Shown here in pieces: positions 19,340-28,425 of a stretch of DNA of 64,000 nucleotides (position 1 is the first letter of the stretch; each line of letters starts with the position of its first letter). Both the position numbers and the translations under genes were made by a program. Under the pieces are notes generated by a model, which made no database searches, had not been told where the DNA came from, and worked only from the letters and a program-made list of their open reading frames with translations. This stretch comes from Sphingopyxis sp. (GTDB taxonomy: Bacteria > Pseudomonadota > Alphaproteobacteria > Sphingomonadales > Sphingomonadaceae): positions 62,001 to 126,000 of the forward strand of contig NVXM01000002.1 in the NCBI GenBank assembly GCA_002733865.1, in the 5' to 3' direction.

Positions 19340-19451
19340 CGGGATACTCCGGAGAAAGTGGTTCGATCAGCGACTTGGACAAGCCAATTGCCGGGACTAA
19401 TGGCACGCTGTTGGGCCTTAAGCCAGACCGTTTGTCCGAAATTGAGGGTCT

Positions 19452-20483
19452 TCATGCGGCCGACTTTCCGCCCTTGCGCCATTTCGTCCACAGGTGTTTG
19501 GCCAGCATGAGCGGTGGCATTCGCAGCCAGTGGGATCGCACGTAAAAAGCGAGGCGCGTGACCTTGCGCGTTTCCCGCCCATAGCCATCCCGGGCGAGCA
19601 ATCGCCGGACATAGAGATCGTCCGCCAGTGCGGTTTTTCCCGCAGAAATTCTGTGGACCGGGGTGCCGTAGAGGCGCTCGGCCAAGCGCAATGCCCGCTG
19701 CTTTTCCGAAACCAGATCATGAATTTCGGCCCGACTATCAAGCACGTTCCAGAATTCCGCGTCCACTTCCGAAAATTGTCGGACCAAGAGATTGATGTCC
19801 CACAGGTTGCGCAATCCCCCGGCGAGATCCCCGTCGGCGAACAGATGAGCAATCGAATGCAACAACATATCGGCCGGAGCCATCACATGGAGTCCATTGT
19901 CGAGGGCGACTGCGCTATCCACCATGGCCTGTGCGTCCGGCGTCGGCCTTGCGGTCAACGGCAGGGTCGTATGATGCACGTCAATCATGCGGTCGCGCTC
20001 GCGATGAATCAGCGGCGGCAATTCGTGCATATGGTCGCGATAATATTGATCGTCATAAGGATCCGGCTTTACCCATTCCCAGCCGGCATCCAGCAAGGCC
20101 GCTTCGACGACCGGCAAGTCATTGCGCGAGACCATGATGTCGAGATCGCCAATGCTCCGCCCCACTCCGGCGGCCAGATCCGCCGCGACATAAGCGGTAC
20201 CCTTCATCAGGACGATTTTTCCCGGATAATCAGCCAAGGCCCTGCGCGCGCAGTCGGCTTCCCAAAGCGCCTGCTGACGCGCCAGATCATGGGCCTCAAT
20301 AGCGTCTTGAAGAACCGCTCTGACGCGATGGGGTACCGGTATATCTCTGACCCGATGGGCCAGCGAACCGATCAGCGATTCCCCGCGCGCGATGCTGATC
20401 AGATCCGTCCATTGGCGACCGGTTAACGCTCTTACTGTGGCCGGTTCACGCAGCGCATCGACCAAAAGGCGTGCATCCTTCAT
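19452..20483 (-). CDS. nucleotidyltransferase-family protein of the HPr-rel-A cluster
   Basis: A 343-residue protein resembling the uncharacterised NTP_transf_5 nucleotidyltransferase family. The catalytic-type motif GRSIGDLDIMV gives a G-x-S and the metal-binding pair D113/D115. IVLMKGTAYVA precedes it, and a helical C-terminal half follows. The ATG at 20483 shares its A with the kinase-like gene's stop (TGATG); an upstream TTG is less likely. It is the last of four linked genes. Known relatives sit with PqqD-like and HprK-like genes but the substrate is not known; AMP or other nucleotide transfer to a protein or cell-surface sugar is possible. Confidence 0.8.
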   Translation of the reverse strand: MKDARLLVDALREPATVRALTGRQWTDLISIARGESLIGSLAHRVRDIPVPHRVRAVLQDAIEAHDLARQQALWEADCARRALADYPGKIVLMKGTAYVAADLAAGVGRSIGDLDIMVSRNDLPVVEAALLDAGWEWVKPDPYDDQYYRDHMHELPPLIHRERDRMIDVHHTTLPLTARPTPDAQAMVDSAVALDNGLHVMAPADMLLHSIAHLFADGDLAGGLRNLWDINLLVRQFSEVDAEFWNVLDSRAEIHDLVSEKQRALRLAERLYGTPVHRISAGKTALADDLYVRRLLARDGYGRETRKVTRLAFYVRSHWLRMPPLMLAKHLWTKWRKGGKSAA

Positions 20484-21352
20484 CAAGGCTGTTTGCTCCA
20501 GAGGCTTTCGATCAGCGATTCTGCCTGCTCTCCGGACTCATAATCCATGGCTTTGGCAGGGACGCGATCGACGAATCGGGTAAGCGCGTCAAAGCCCGCC
20601 TCCCCCAGTGCAACATAGTTGGTTGATGCCTGCGTCAGACGGACAAAAACTTCCGACTGGCCCATATCCCGCAATTCCGGCTTATGGCCAAAACGGGGAA
20701 ACAGTAACAATGCCGGTCGAGCGGAATCGTCCATCCGCGCCACGGCTGCCTTTGGCGGCACAAGATGGCGGATATCTCCTTTCGGGGTGGCTTTCATTTC
20801 CGGGCCAAAGCGGTCCTCCGGAACCAGCTGCTTCATCGCTTCGATCGCCCTGTTCTTCAAACTGATCAACCGCGGGAAAGGCACTATTTCGCCGCTATCA
20901 AGGCCAAGCAACGCAAATTCATCGCCCATGAACCGCCAGCCTTTTTCGGCGAGCATCGCAGACAGCGTGGATTTGCCGGAGCCGGACAAGCCGGTCATGA
21001 TCAGCGCCTTGCCGTCCTTTTCAACGCTACTGGCATGGAGCAATAGATGCCGCCGCCAGCCAAGCGCCATTTGCAGGTTCATGCCCATTTCGGCAGCCAG
21101 TAGCCCCTGCGCAAGCGGCAAGGGAGCAGCGTCCGGGAGCCAGAAGTCTCCGCCGATATGGACCGATGGCCGGATATGCCGGCGCCAAGGCTTCTCCGGT
21201 TCCAAACGAACCGTGAAATCGACACTATCGTCGGTTGGCGCGGGATAGTCCTGGTATAAGGTTGTCAGTTGATCCAGCGGCTGCCGCCATGTCGACGCGA
21301 TCCGGAACGCGGCCGGTCCGACCTGGAGCAATGTCTGGTGCATCTCTCTCAT
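20483..21352 (-). CDS. HprK-related kinase A-like protein
   Basis: A 289-residue P-loop protein resembling the HPr serine kinase fold. Walker A GLSGSGKS is at residues 121-128, followed by MGDEFALLG (D144), as in HPr kinases. The N-terminal 90 residues have no HPrK-type DRTGG domain, and no HPr protein is coded nearby, so it is not a classic carbon-catabolite regulator. It fits the HprK-related kinase A family described alongside PqqD-like proteins. The ATG overlaps the PqqD-like gene stop (TGATG), and its stop overlaps the nucleotidyltransferase start, showing tight coupling. Confidence 0.82.
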   Translation of the reverse strand: MREMHQTLLQVGPAAFRIASTWRQPLDQLTTLYQDYPAPTDDSVDFTVRLEPEKPWRRHIRPSVHIGGDFWLPDAAPLPLAQGLLAAEMGMNLQMALGWRRHLLLHASSVEKDGKALIMTGLSGSGKSTLSAMLAEKGWRFMGDEFALLGLDSGEIVPFPRLISLKNRAIEAMKQLVPEDRFGPEMKATPKGDIRHLVPPKAAVARMDDSARPALLLFPRFGHKPELRDMGQSEVFVRLTQASTNYVALGEAGFDALTRFVDRVPAKAMDYESGEQAESLIESLWSKQP

Positions 21353-21636
21353 CAGTCAGAAACTCGCGCAACCAATCCAAGATCGAACAGCTCATTCAGC
21401 CGCGCAATGACAATATTTTTCGCGTCCGCACCCGGCTCGATTTCGAATTTTCTGTTCAGGCGCTCGGCGATCTCGGCAGCGGTCAGCCAGCCATCGTCCA
21501 TGACTTCGAGTATCGCCGGAGCGGGCTCGGCAACCATGTGGGTAATTCCTGAAGGTCGATGGAATAACAGAGTCATGCTGTCCAGACCGTGCCAGACCAG
21601 TTCATCCTTCGGCGCTGCCTGGTATTTTAAACTCAT
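21352..21636 (-). CDS. PqqD-family protein of the HPr-rel-A type
   Basis: A 94-residue protein with the winged-helix PqqD fold: an N-terminal beta part (WHGLDSMTLLFHRPSGITHMVAEP), then a helical region EVMDDGWLTAAEIAERL and C-terminal LNELFDLGLV. PqqD-type proteins bind precursor peptides or carry proteins to modifying enzymes. It is followed without gap by the HprK-like gene. The coenzyme PQQ genes pqqA, C and E are absent, so a role in PQQ synthesis is not supported. The upstream Tat-exported protein ends 59 bp before its ATG. Confidence 0.82.
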   Translation of the reverse strand: MSLKYQAAPKDELVWHGLDSMTLLFHRPSGITHMVAEPAPAILEVMDDGWLTAAEIAERLNRKFEIEPGADAKNIVIARLNELFDLGLVARVSD

Positions 21637-21695
21637 GGTGAATTACCTGCGATTCTAATATGCCTCGCGCGCGTGATAGCAGGTAAACGTTAATA

Positions 21696-22112
21696 TCAGC
21701 GTGGCATTTGCAGCGAGGCGTAGCAGGTAAATCCACTCTGACCGGATTGCAGTCTGCGGATATAGTTCACATAGGCCTGAGACTGATCATAAGACGTGCC
21801 GGGAAGCGCCCGCCCGTTCATCGCGCGGCGCACCTCTTCTCCGGTAAAATTACGGCCTGCTGGCGGAAAGGCGCCCGGCGTGTCTGCGGCGACGACGGAG
21901 CCATCTGCGGCAATATAGCCGCCCATTGCATTGTTGTCGGGTACCGGGATTTCGCAATTGAGGACCGACCCGGCGGTTTGGGCCAAAGCAGGTTTGATGC
22001 TGACCACTGCCGAAGCGGTTACCGCGCCCATCATCAAGGCCCGACGGCGGGTCACAATTCCGTTCTTCTGATCAGAATTTACTGACGATTCAGATGGAAT
22101 ATGATCTTTCAT
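21696..22112 (-). CDS. Tat-signal small exported protein upstream of the PqqD/HprK-like genes
   Basis: A 138-residue protein with a twin-arginine signal: VTRRRALMMGAV, a hydrophobic core and an ALAQ cleavage region near residue 45. The mature part is about 93 residues, with only two cysteines (NCEIPVP near its start, FTCYAS near its end), a Gly/Ala-rich middle and RNFTGEEVRRAMNGRALPG. I recognise no domain. I chose the ATG at 22112; a longer frame starts at 22157. It lies 59 bp before the PqqD-like gene on the same strand. It could be the target of the linked modifying enzymes, but this is inference. Confidence 0.7.
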   Translation of the reverse strand: MKDHIPSESSVNSDQKNGIVTRRRALMMGAVTASAVVSIKPALAQTAGSVLNCEIPVPDNNAMGGYIAADGSVVAADTPGAFPPAGRNFTGEEVRRAMNGRALPGTSYDQSQAYVNYIRRLQSGQSGFTCYASLQMPR

Positions 22113-22351
22113 CAACGGTCTGTCCCTGTTTGTCCTAACTACAGATAATCGGCACATAGGCAGAAAACACTAAAAAAGCGAGTAAACAGTCTTCTGTCTC
22201 AAACCGCGTCCATAATCGAGACATAGACACGAAATTCGTTAACAACGGCTATATATGCCAAGGCGATCGACATGCACCATGAAATATTCCGATTGCCGAC
22301 TCTGCCGGGCACAGCCTAGATGGCCGTTATGAAGACGTCAGAATCGCTTCG

Positions 22352-23623
22352 GTGACCTTGGTTTCCCCCTTTCGTTTGTTCGTGGCTCTGATCGCCATTC
22401 TTGCTGGCGCGTTGCTGGCGAGCCAATTGCCGCAATCGGGACAACAGTTCATCATCATAGTGGCGACCGGGGCCTTTGCGTTGTTTACGGTGCTGCAGGA
22501 CCGGCCTGCTCCACCGCTGCCAGACCCGGCGACGCTCGAACGGCAACGCAAGCGCATATTATTTCAGGGCCGGTCGGAGGCGTATCAGGACATCATCAAC
22601 CCGATCACCGATCCGATACTGCTGATACGCAACGCGAAAGTCGCGGCCGCCAATTCAGCAGCTGCAAAGGTCCTGGGCGATCACATCGTTGGTGAAGATG
22701 TACGGATAGCCATTCGGCACCCTGCAGCGGCCGACCGGCTGGCCAACCCCGATGCCAAGCATAGTGGAGAGCCGATACTGCTGGTCGGGGTCGGCAGCAC
22801 CGATCAACGATGGGAGCTCCGCATCAATACTCTTCAGGACGGTCTCAAGCTGGTCCAGCTGTCAGATCGCAGCAGCCGCTATGCAGCTGAACGGATGCGA
22901 ACCGATTTTGTTGCCAATGCAAGCCATGAATTGCGCACGCCGCTGGCGGCGATCAAAGGCTTTCTGGAAACTCTGGAAGACCCGAAGGCCGGCAAGGATG
23001 ACGCGACCCGCGCCCGGTTTCTCAATATAATGTACAAGGAGGCCGACCGCATGCAGCGGCTGGTCGAGGATCTGATGTCGCTTTCCCGGATCGAAGCGGA
23101 AAAGTTTGAGCTGCCGTCGGAACAGATCGACCTGAGTGAGCTGGTCGGGGAGGCCCGGGATTTTTACATCAACAGTCGCGGCAAAAAAGAAACGGAAATT
23201 TTGGTGAACTTGCCGGCCGATATACCGCTTATCCATGGCGATCGGGCGCAATTGTCGCAAGTGGTCAACAACTTGCTGAGCAACGCTTTCAAATATGGAA
23301 AGAAAGACGCGCCGGTCACCATAAATCTGGCGCCCAATAAAGCCGGCACCATGTTGTGCCTGGCAATCAATGATCGGGGTGATGGTATTGCGCCTGAGCA
23401 TCTTCCAAGACTCACCGAGCGATTTTACCGCGTCGACAAGGGCCGCAGCAAATCTATCGGCGGAACTGGCCTGGGGCTTGCCATCGTCAAGCATATAACC
23501 GAGCGGCATGGCGGGCGGATGGAGATCTCGAGCACGGTGGGCGTCGGCACCACGGTCTCTGTCTTGCTGCCAATCGCCAGCAATTCTCTTGTCGGTCAAG
23601 TTGGTCCCAATGGATCGATATAG
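22352..23623 (+). CDS. phoR: phosphate-regulon sensor histidine kinase
   Basis: Membrane histidine kinase that with PhoB senses phosphate through the Pst transporter. Two hydrophobic segments lie at residues 1-50, then a PAS-like region, the H-box ASHELRTPLAAIKGFLETLE (phospho-His), the N box VVNNLLSNAFKYG and G boxes DRGDGIAPE and GGTGLGLAIV. The 423-residue size fits PhoR. The start is GTG at 22352 because a stop lies in frame upstream with no ATG between. It leads the pst-phoU-phoB region, separated from pstS by 186 bp carrying the Pho box. Confidence 0.93.
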   Translation: MTLVSPFRLFVALIAILAGALLASQLPQSGQQFIIIVATGAFALFTVLQDRPAPPLPDPATLERQRKRILFQGRSEAYQDIINPITDPILLIRNAKVAAANSAAAKVLGDHIVGEDVRIAIRHPAAADRLANPDAKHSGEPILLVGVGSTDQRWELRINTLQDGLKLVQLSDRSSRYAAERMRTDFVANASHELRTPLAAIKGFLETLEDPKAGKDDATRARFLNIMYKEADRMQRLVEDLMSLSRIEAEKFELPSEQIDLSELVGEARDFYINSRGKKETEILVNLPADIPLIHGDRAQLSQVVNNLLSNAFKYGKKDAPVTINLAPNKAGTMLCLAINDRGDGIAPEHLPRLTERFYRVDKGRSKSIGGTGLGLAIVKHITERHGGRMEISSTVGVGTTVSVLLPIASNSLVGQVGPNGSI

Positions 23624-23671
23624 ACCCCTATTTGAATCGGTGTTTGGATGGCCAATCGAGCGTCGTGCCTG

Positions 23672-23700
23672 CTGTCATATATTTGTAACATATCTGTAAT
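23672..23700 (+). promoter_or_regulatory. Pho box, three repeats, controlling pstSCAB-phoU-phoB
   Basis: Three direct 7-base repeats at exact 11-base spacing: CTGTCAT (23672-23678), TTGTAAC (23683-23689), CTGTAAT (23694-23700), with 4-base AT spacers. This matches the known PhoB-binding layout. It lies 110 bp before the pstS start. Confidence 0.85.
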
Positions 23701-23809
23701 GATCAGGACATTGCCCCTCCCTAGAAGCCACCGCAACGAGCCTGCGGATATGACCTTGGATAATGTTTTCCGCAGGCAGGTCGAATGCAGATCAACTGGG
23801 AATTTTCCG

Positions 23810-24853
23810 ATGCTAAGACAACTCGCCTTTCTCGCGGCCGCTTCCCTTGCGCTATCCGCATGTCAGGACCAGGCTTCTGGAGGCCAAGGCGGCACCAGAA
23901 GCGAAATTCGCATTGTCGGCTCGTCGACCGTTTTCCCGTTCGCCAAGGCTGTCGCAGAGCAATTCAGTGTGAATGGCTCCAATCCCTCTCCGATATTGGA
24001 ATCGACTGGCACGGGCGGCGGGATGAACCTGTTCTGCGCCGGTGTAGGCGCAGATACGCCGGACATTGAAAATGCATCGCGCCGGATAAAGGCGTCTGAA
24101 CTGGAGCTTTGCCAGAGCAATGGAGTGACGGAAGTCGTCGAAGTGCAAATTGGGATCGATGGTATTGCGATCGCTCAGGCAAACAACGGACCATCTTTCT
24201 CCCTGACGCCTGTTCAGATTTACAAAGCGATTGCGGAACGGCCATTTGGCAAAGAGAACAACGCCAAAAATTGGTCCGATATTGACCCGACTTTGCCGAA
24301 TTTTGCGATCAATGTTTATGGCCCGCCATCAACCTCTGGCACGCGCGATGCGCTGACAGAGTTGATTATGGAAGTGGGCTGTATCACAGACCCGGAAACG
24401 AAGGCGCTGAAAGAAAGCAACAAGACGGAATTCGAAGCAATTTGTCACGAGGTAAGAGCGGATGGTGCCTATGTCGATGCCGGCGAAAATGACAATTTGA
24501 TCGTTCAAAAGTTGAAAGCCAACCCGAACAGCATCGGCATCTTTGGATACAGCTTCCTCGAAGAAAATTTGGACAGCGTTCGGGGAATCCCGGTGTCCGG
24601 TGTAAACCCGACTTATGATGCGATTGCATCGGGAGAATATCCCGGCGCGCGTCCGCTGTACATCTATCTCAAAAAGCAGCATGTCGGCGTGATCCCCGGA
24701 CTGAAGGAATATGTGTTGGAATTCCTCAATGCGGGCACGCGCGATGGTTATCTGGTGAAAGCGGGTCTAATAGCCTCGCCCGATGACGTCCGCGAAAATA
24801 TGTTTGAGATTGTCAATAATATGACACCTCTTGCGATTAGCGAACTCAAATAG
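23810..24853 (+). CDS. pstS: phosphate ABC transporter substrate-binding lipoprotein
   Basis: Captures phosphate for the high-affinity Pst importer. The ATG at 23810 gives 347 residues; the signal ends in the lipobox LSAC (C18), so it should be a membrane-anchored lipoprotein, unlike the soluble periplasmic E. coli PstS. IVGSSTVFPFAKAVAE is the phosphate-site start; GTGGGMNLFCAG and GPPSTSGTRDALTE follow. An upstream in-frame ATG at 23648 lies before the Pho box and is rejected. First gene after the Pho box. Confidence 0.94.
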   Translation: MLRQLAFLAAASLALSACQDQASGGQGGTRSEIRIVGSSTVFPFAKAVAEQFSVNGSNPSPILESTGTGGGMNLFCAGVGADTPDIENASRRIKASELELCQSNGVTEVVEVQIGIDGIAIAQANNGPSFSLTPVQIYKAIAERPFGKENNAKNWSDIDPTLPNFAINVYGPPSTSGTRDALTELIMEVGCITDPETKALKESNKTEFEAICHEVRADGAYVDAGENDNLIVQKLKANPNSIGIFGYSFLEENLDSVRGIPVSGVNPTYDAIASGEYPGARPLYIYLKKQHVGVIPGLKEYVLEFLNAGTRDGYLVKAGLIASPDDVRENMFEIVNNMTPLAISELK

Positions 24854-24911
24854 GCGTGCCAGGGCGCGTGTACCAAGCAGATGATTTTGATACGGGGCGA
24901 AAATTGATATT

Positions 24912-26297
24912 GTGACAGGTTCAACGCTTCTTTTTCTCGTCATCGGCCTTGGGCTGGTAGCATGGTTTTTTGGCCGGCTCAGAGCAGCCGGGATGCAAAC
25001 CGGGGGCAAGCATTCTCGCTCGGCGCTTCATTCCCTGCCCACCTATCATGGCTGGTATGTTGCCCTGTGGGCTATCCTCCCGGCATTTCTTTTCCTGGCG
25101 GTCTGGAGGTTTGTCAGCCCGGCTCTGATCACCGATGCGGCGCTGACCGCCCCTGCCGCGACGCAATTGCCGCAAGACGGCTTTGCCCGGGCAGCTATTC
25201 TGTCCGAAGCGCGGGCGATTGCCCTTGGCAATCAGGTCAACGCATTTAACCCGCTCTCGCAATCGATGGTCGAACCCTATCGTGAGGCGATCAACTATTA
25301 CCAGATGATCGGTGCCATCGCCGCACTGCTGCTGGTTTTTGCATGCGGTGTTTATGCATGGCTGCAGATCAAACCTGACCTGCGAGCGCGTACCAAGATC
25401 GAGCGAGTGACGATGCTGATCCTGCTGCTCGCATCGCTGATTGCTATTATCACGACGGTTGGCATTTTCCTGTCGCTGGTGTTTGAAACCGCGCGCTTCT
25501 TTTCCATGGTGTCGCCAATCGACTTTCTTTTCGGAACCGAATGGAACCCGAAAGCGGTCGCGGGACCAAGAGGCGAAACCGGATTTGGCGCAATCCCGCT
25601 CTTCTGGGGAACCGTGTTTATCGGCGCCATCATCGCGATGATTGTCGCCATTCCGCTCGGCCTGATGAGCGCAATCTATCTGACCCAATATGCTCCGGCT
25701 AAATTTCGTTCCTGGATGAAGCCCATATTGGAGGTGCTCGCCGGAGTACCGACCGTGGTCTATGGCTATTTCGCTGCCCTTACCGTAGCCCCCGCGCTGC
25801 GTGATTTTGCGGTGTCGATCGGCATTTCCAATGCCTCTTCCGAATCCGCTCTGGCGGCTGGCGCGGTGATGGGAATCATGATCATTCCGTTTGTCTCATC
25901 AATGGCCGATGACAGCATTGCTGCGGTGCCAAGCTCGATGCGCGATGGCTCGCTGGCCATGGGTGCCACCCAGAGCGAAACCATCAAGAAGGTGCTTATC
26001 CCTGCGGCATTGCCGGGGGTGGTTGGCGGCGTATTGCTCGCCGTCAGCCGTGCGATTGGCGAAACAATGATCGTGGTGATGGCTGCCGGTCTCGCCGCCA
26101 ACATGACCGCCAATCCCTTTTCCAGTGTTACCACCGTCACCACCCAGATCGTCCAGCTTTTGACCGGCGATCAGGAATTCGACAGCCCGAAAACGCTTGC
26201 TGCCTTTGCCCTCGGTCTCGTCCTTTTCATCGTGACCTTGCTGCTCAATCTGATCGCCTTGCGCGTCGTCAAAAAATACCGGGAAGCATATGAATAG
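24912..26297 (+). CDS. pstC: phosphate ABC transporter permease PstC, long form
   Basis: Membrane subunit of the Pst phosphate importer. At 461 residues it is about 140 longer than E. coli PstC; the extra part is N-terminal, with hydrophobic segments near residues 1-20, 45-65 and 135-155. The core has the permease motif EALGASP-like region as MGATQSETIKKVLIPAALPG. The start is GTG at 24912. Its end overlaps pstA by 8 bp. Long PstC forms are known in alphaproteobacteria. Confidence 0.93.
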   Translation: MTGSTLLFLVIGLGLVAWFFGRLRAAGMQTGGKHSRSALHSLPTYHGWYVALWAILPAFLFLAVWRFVSPALITDAALTAPAATQLPQDGFARAAILSEARAIALGNQVNAFNPLSQSMVEPYREAINYYQMIGAIAALLLVFACGVYAWLQIKPDLRARTKIERVTMLILLLASLIAIITTVGIFLSLVFETARFFSMVSPIDFLFGTEWNPKAVAGPRGETGFGAIPLFWGTVFIGAIIAMIVAIPLGLMSAIYLTQYAPAKFRSWMKPILEVLAGVPTVVYGYFAALTVAPALRDFAVSIGISNASSESALAAGAVMGIMIIPFVSSMADDSIAAVPSSMRDGSLAMGATQSETIKKVLIPAALPGVVGGVLLAVSRAIGETMIVVMAAGLAANMTANPFSSVTTVTTQIVQLLTGDQEFDSPKTLAAFALGLVLFIVTLLLNLIALRVVKKYREAYE

Positions 26298-27552
26298 TCT
26301 CACCGAAACCGACCGCAGTCCGACCGACTGGCAAGGCAAAGCGATGCAGAAACGCATTGCCGGACGTTATGCCGCAGAGCGGCGCTTCAAGGCGATGGGA
26401 GTTACCGCGATCGTGCTGTCTGCTGGCTTTCTGGCATTCTTGCTGATCGTCATGGTGGGCAATGGATTTCGCGGATTTACGCAGACCGAACTGCCGGTCG
26501 AGATCGATTTCCCGGCAGTCACAAACGGCGCGTCTCCGAGCCAGTTCGAAGGCCCCAATGCGCAAGCCAATATTCAGGTCATGGGTTTACGCGACATCGT
26601 CGATAGCAGCATAGAAATCCAATATGGCAAAGACGGTGCCGATCTCTTTTCAGCGGGAGCCTGGACCGCAGTCGGTTCGATGATTCTCGACAACCCTGAT
26701 CTGGTGTCTCAGAGAGCCACGGTATATCTGCCAGTGACATCAGAACTGGACGTCGCCTACAAGGACGAAGGCAATCCGGAGGCCGAACAGACGGTGAAGC
26801 AATTGAGCGGCCAGTTCTCTACCGGTTTCAACTGGAATTTCCTGAGCAACTCGGACGCGACAGATCCGATGCAAGTCGGTATCTGGGGCGCTTTCAAAGG
26901 CTCTCTGATAACCATGATCGTGACGTTGATGCTGGCCTTTCCGGTTGGTGTGCTGGCGGCTCTGTATCTCGAGGAATATGCGCCGAAGAACCGGCTGACA
27001 GATCTGATCGAAGTTTCGATCAACAATCTCGCCGCGGTGCCTTCGATCATTTTCGGCTTGCTCGGCCTGGCCGTATTTTTGAACTTTTTCGGGATGCCGC
27101 GTTCCGGCGCGCTGGTCGGCGGCTTGACCCTCGCATTGATGACCATGCCGGTGATCGTCATTTCCGGGCGCAATGCCGTAAAGTCCGTACCGCCTTCGAT
27201 CCGGGAAGCGGCGCTGGGCATCGGGGCAAGCCCGCTGCAGGTTGTTTTTCATCATGTGCTCCCCTTGGCACTGCCCGGCATATTGACTGGCACGATTATC
27301 GGAATGGCAAGAGCCCTGGGCGAAACGGCACCGTTGCTGATGATCGGCATGCGCGCGTTTATCGCCACGCCGCCTAGCGGGATCACTGACCCTGCTACCG
27401 TGCTGCCGGTTCAGATATTTCTATGGTCTGACGAAGTGGATCGCGGCTTCGTCGAGAAAACCTCGGCGGCCATCATTGTACTTTTGTTGTTTCTGTTGAT
27501 CATGAATGCTCTGGCGATTTACCTGCGCAACCGGTTTGAGACCCGCTGGTAG
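26290..27552 (+). CDS. pstA: phosphate ABC transporter permease PstA with N-terminal extension
   Basis: Second membrane subunit of the Pst importer. At 420 residues it has an N-terminal DUF3333-like cytosolic start and first helix (about 33-55), then some 140 mostly polar residues predicted in the periplasm before the permease core at about residue 195. The core motif is [23 protein letters not shown]. It overlaps pstC by 8 bp and precedes pstB by 7 bp, so the operon is intact. The periplasmic insert's role is unknown. Confidence 0.93.
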   Translation: MNSLTETDRSPTDWQGKAMQKRIAGRYAAERRFKAMGVTAIVLSAGFLAFLLIVMVGNGFRGFTQTELPVEIDFPAVTNGASPSQFEGPNAQANIQVMGLRDIVDSSIEIQYGKDGADLFSAGAWTAVGSMILDNPDLVSQRATVYLPVTSELDVAYKDEGNPEAEQTVKQLSGQFSTGFNWNFLSNSDATDPMQVGIWGAFKGSLITMIVTLMLAFPVGVLAALYLEEYAPKNRLTDLIEVSINNLAAVPSIIFGLLGLAVFLNFFGMPRSGALVGGLTLALMTMPVIVISGRNAVKSVPPSIREAALGIGASPLQVVFHHVLPLALPGILTGTIIGMARALGETAPLLMIGMRAFIATPPSGITDPATVLPVQIFLWSDEVDRGFVEKTSAAIIVLLLFLLIMNALAIYLRNRFETRW

Positions 27553-27559
27553 AAGCCCG

Positions 27560-28402
27560 ATGGATGATAAACAGAACATACTCGAACCGAGCGAAAGCGT
27601 GAATATGACAGATTCTGCCCAAACAGGCACGACAACCGACAGCGGGTCGCCAAAAATGACGGCGCGCAACGTCAATGTTTTCTACGGGGATAAGCAGGCG
27701 ATCAACGACGTCTCTATCGACGTCAACATGGACAATGTCACCGCATTTATCGGGCCCTCCGGATGTGGCAAGTCGACATTTTTGCGTTGCATGAACCGGA
27801 TGAATGATACAATTCCGATTGCCCGTGTCACTGGCGATATCACGCTGGAAGGAGAAGATATATACGCTCCGAAAATGGACGTCGTCCAATTGCGGGCTCG
27901 GGTCGGCATGGTCTTTCAAAAGCCCAACCCCTTCCCGAAATCAATCTACGACAATATCGCATACGGCCCCCGCATCCACGGTCTGGCTACCGGAAAGGAA
28001 GAATTGGACGAGATCGTCGAATCGTCCCTGCAGCGCGCTGGCCTCTGGGGCGAAGTCAAAGAGCGCCTGCAGGACAGCGGAACCGCCCTGTCGGGTGGTC
28101 AGCAGCAACGCTTGTGCATCGCGCGGGCGATTGCGGTCGACCCGGAAGTGATCCTGATGGACGAGCCCTGCTCGGCCCTTGACCCGATCGCTACTGCCAA
28201 GATTGAAGAACTAATTCACGAACTGCGCGGCAAATATGCTATAGTGATCGTCACGCACAATATGCAGCAAGCCGCGCGCGTTTCTCAGAAAACCGCTTTT
28301 TTCCATCTCGGGACGCTGGTGGAATATGGCGATACGACAGATATTTTTACCAATCCGCGCGAAGAAAAGACGCGGGATTATATCACGGGTCGCTACGGCT
28401 AA
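27560..28402 (+). CDS. pstB: phosphate ABC transporter ATP-binding protein
   Basis: ATPase of the Pst importer. Walker [11 protein letters not shown]-loop, signature LSGGQQQRL, Walker [14 protein letters not shown] and the H-loop IVTHNMQQA are all seen. The ATG at 27560 gives 280 residues with a slightly long N terminus; an ATG at 27605 would give the more usual length. An upstream frame reaching into pstA is rejected. Followed by phoU after 23 bp. Confidence 0.96.
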   Translation: MDDKQNILEPSESVNMTDSAQTGTTTDSGSPKMTARNVNVFYGDKQAINDVSIDVNMDNVTAFIGPSGCGKSTFLRCMNRMNDTIPIARVTGDITLEGEDIYAPKMDVVQLRARVGMVFQKPNPFPKSIYDNIAYGPRIHGLATGKEELDEIVESSLQRAGLWGEVKERLQDSGTALSGGQQQRLCIARAIAVDPEVILMDEPCSALDPIATAKIEELIHELRGKYAIVIVTHNMQQAARVSQKTAFFHLGTLVEYGDTTDIFTNPREEKTRDYITGRYG

Positions 28403-28425
28403 CTTATCGATGATTAGGAATAACG

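Noticed and set aside
22320..22355. Short ATG-to-TGA frame of 11 codons just before phoR
   Set aside because: It overlaps the phoR GTG, but has no ribosome site of note and no meaningful peptide; kept out as chance.
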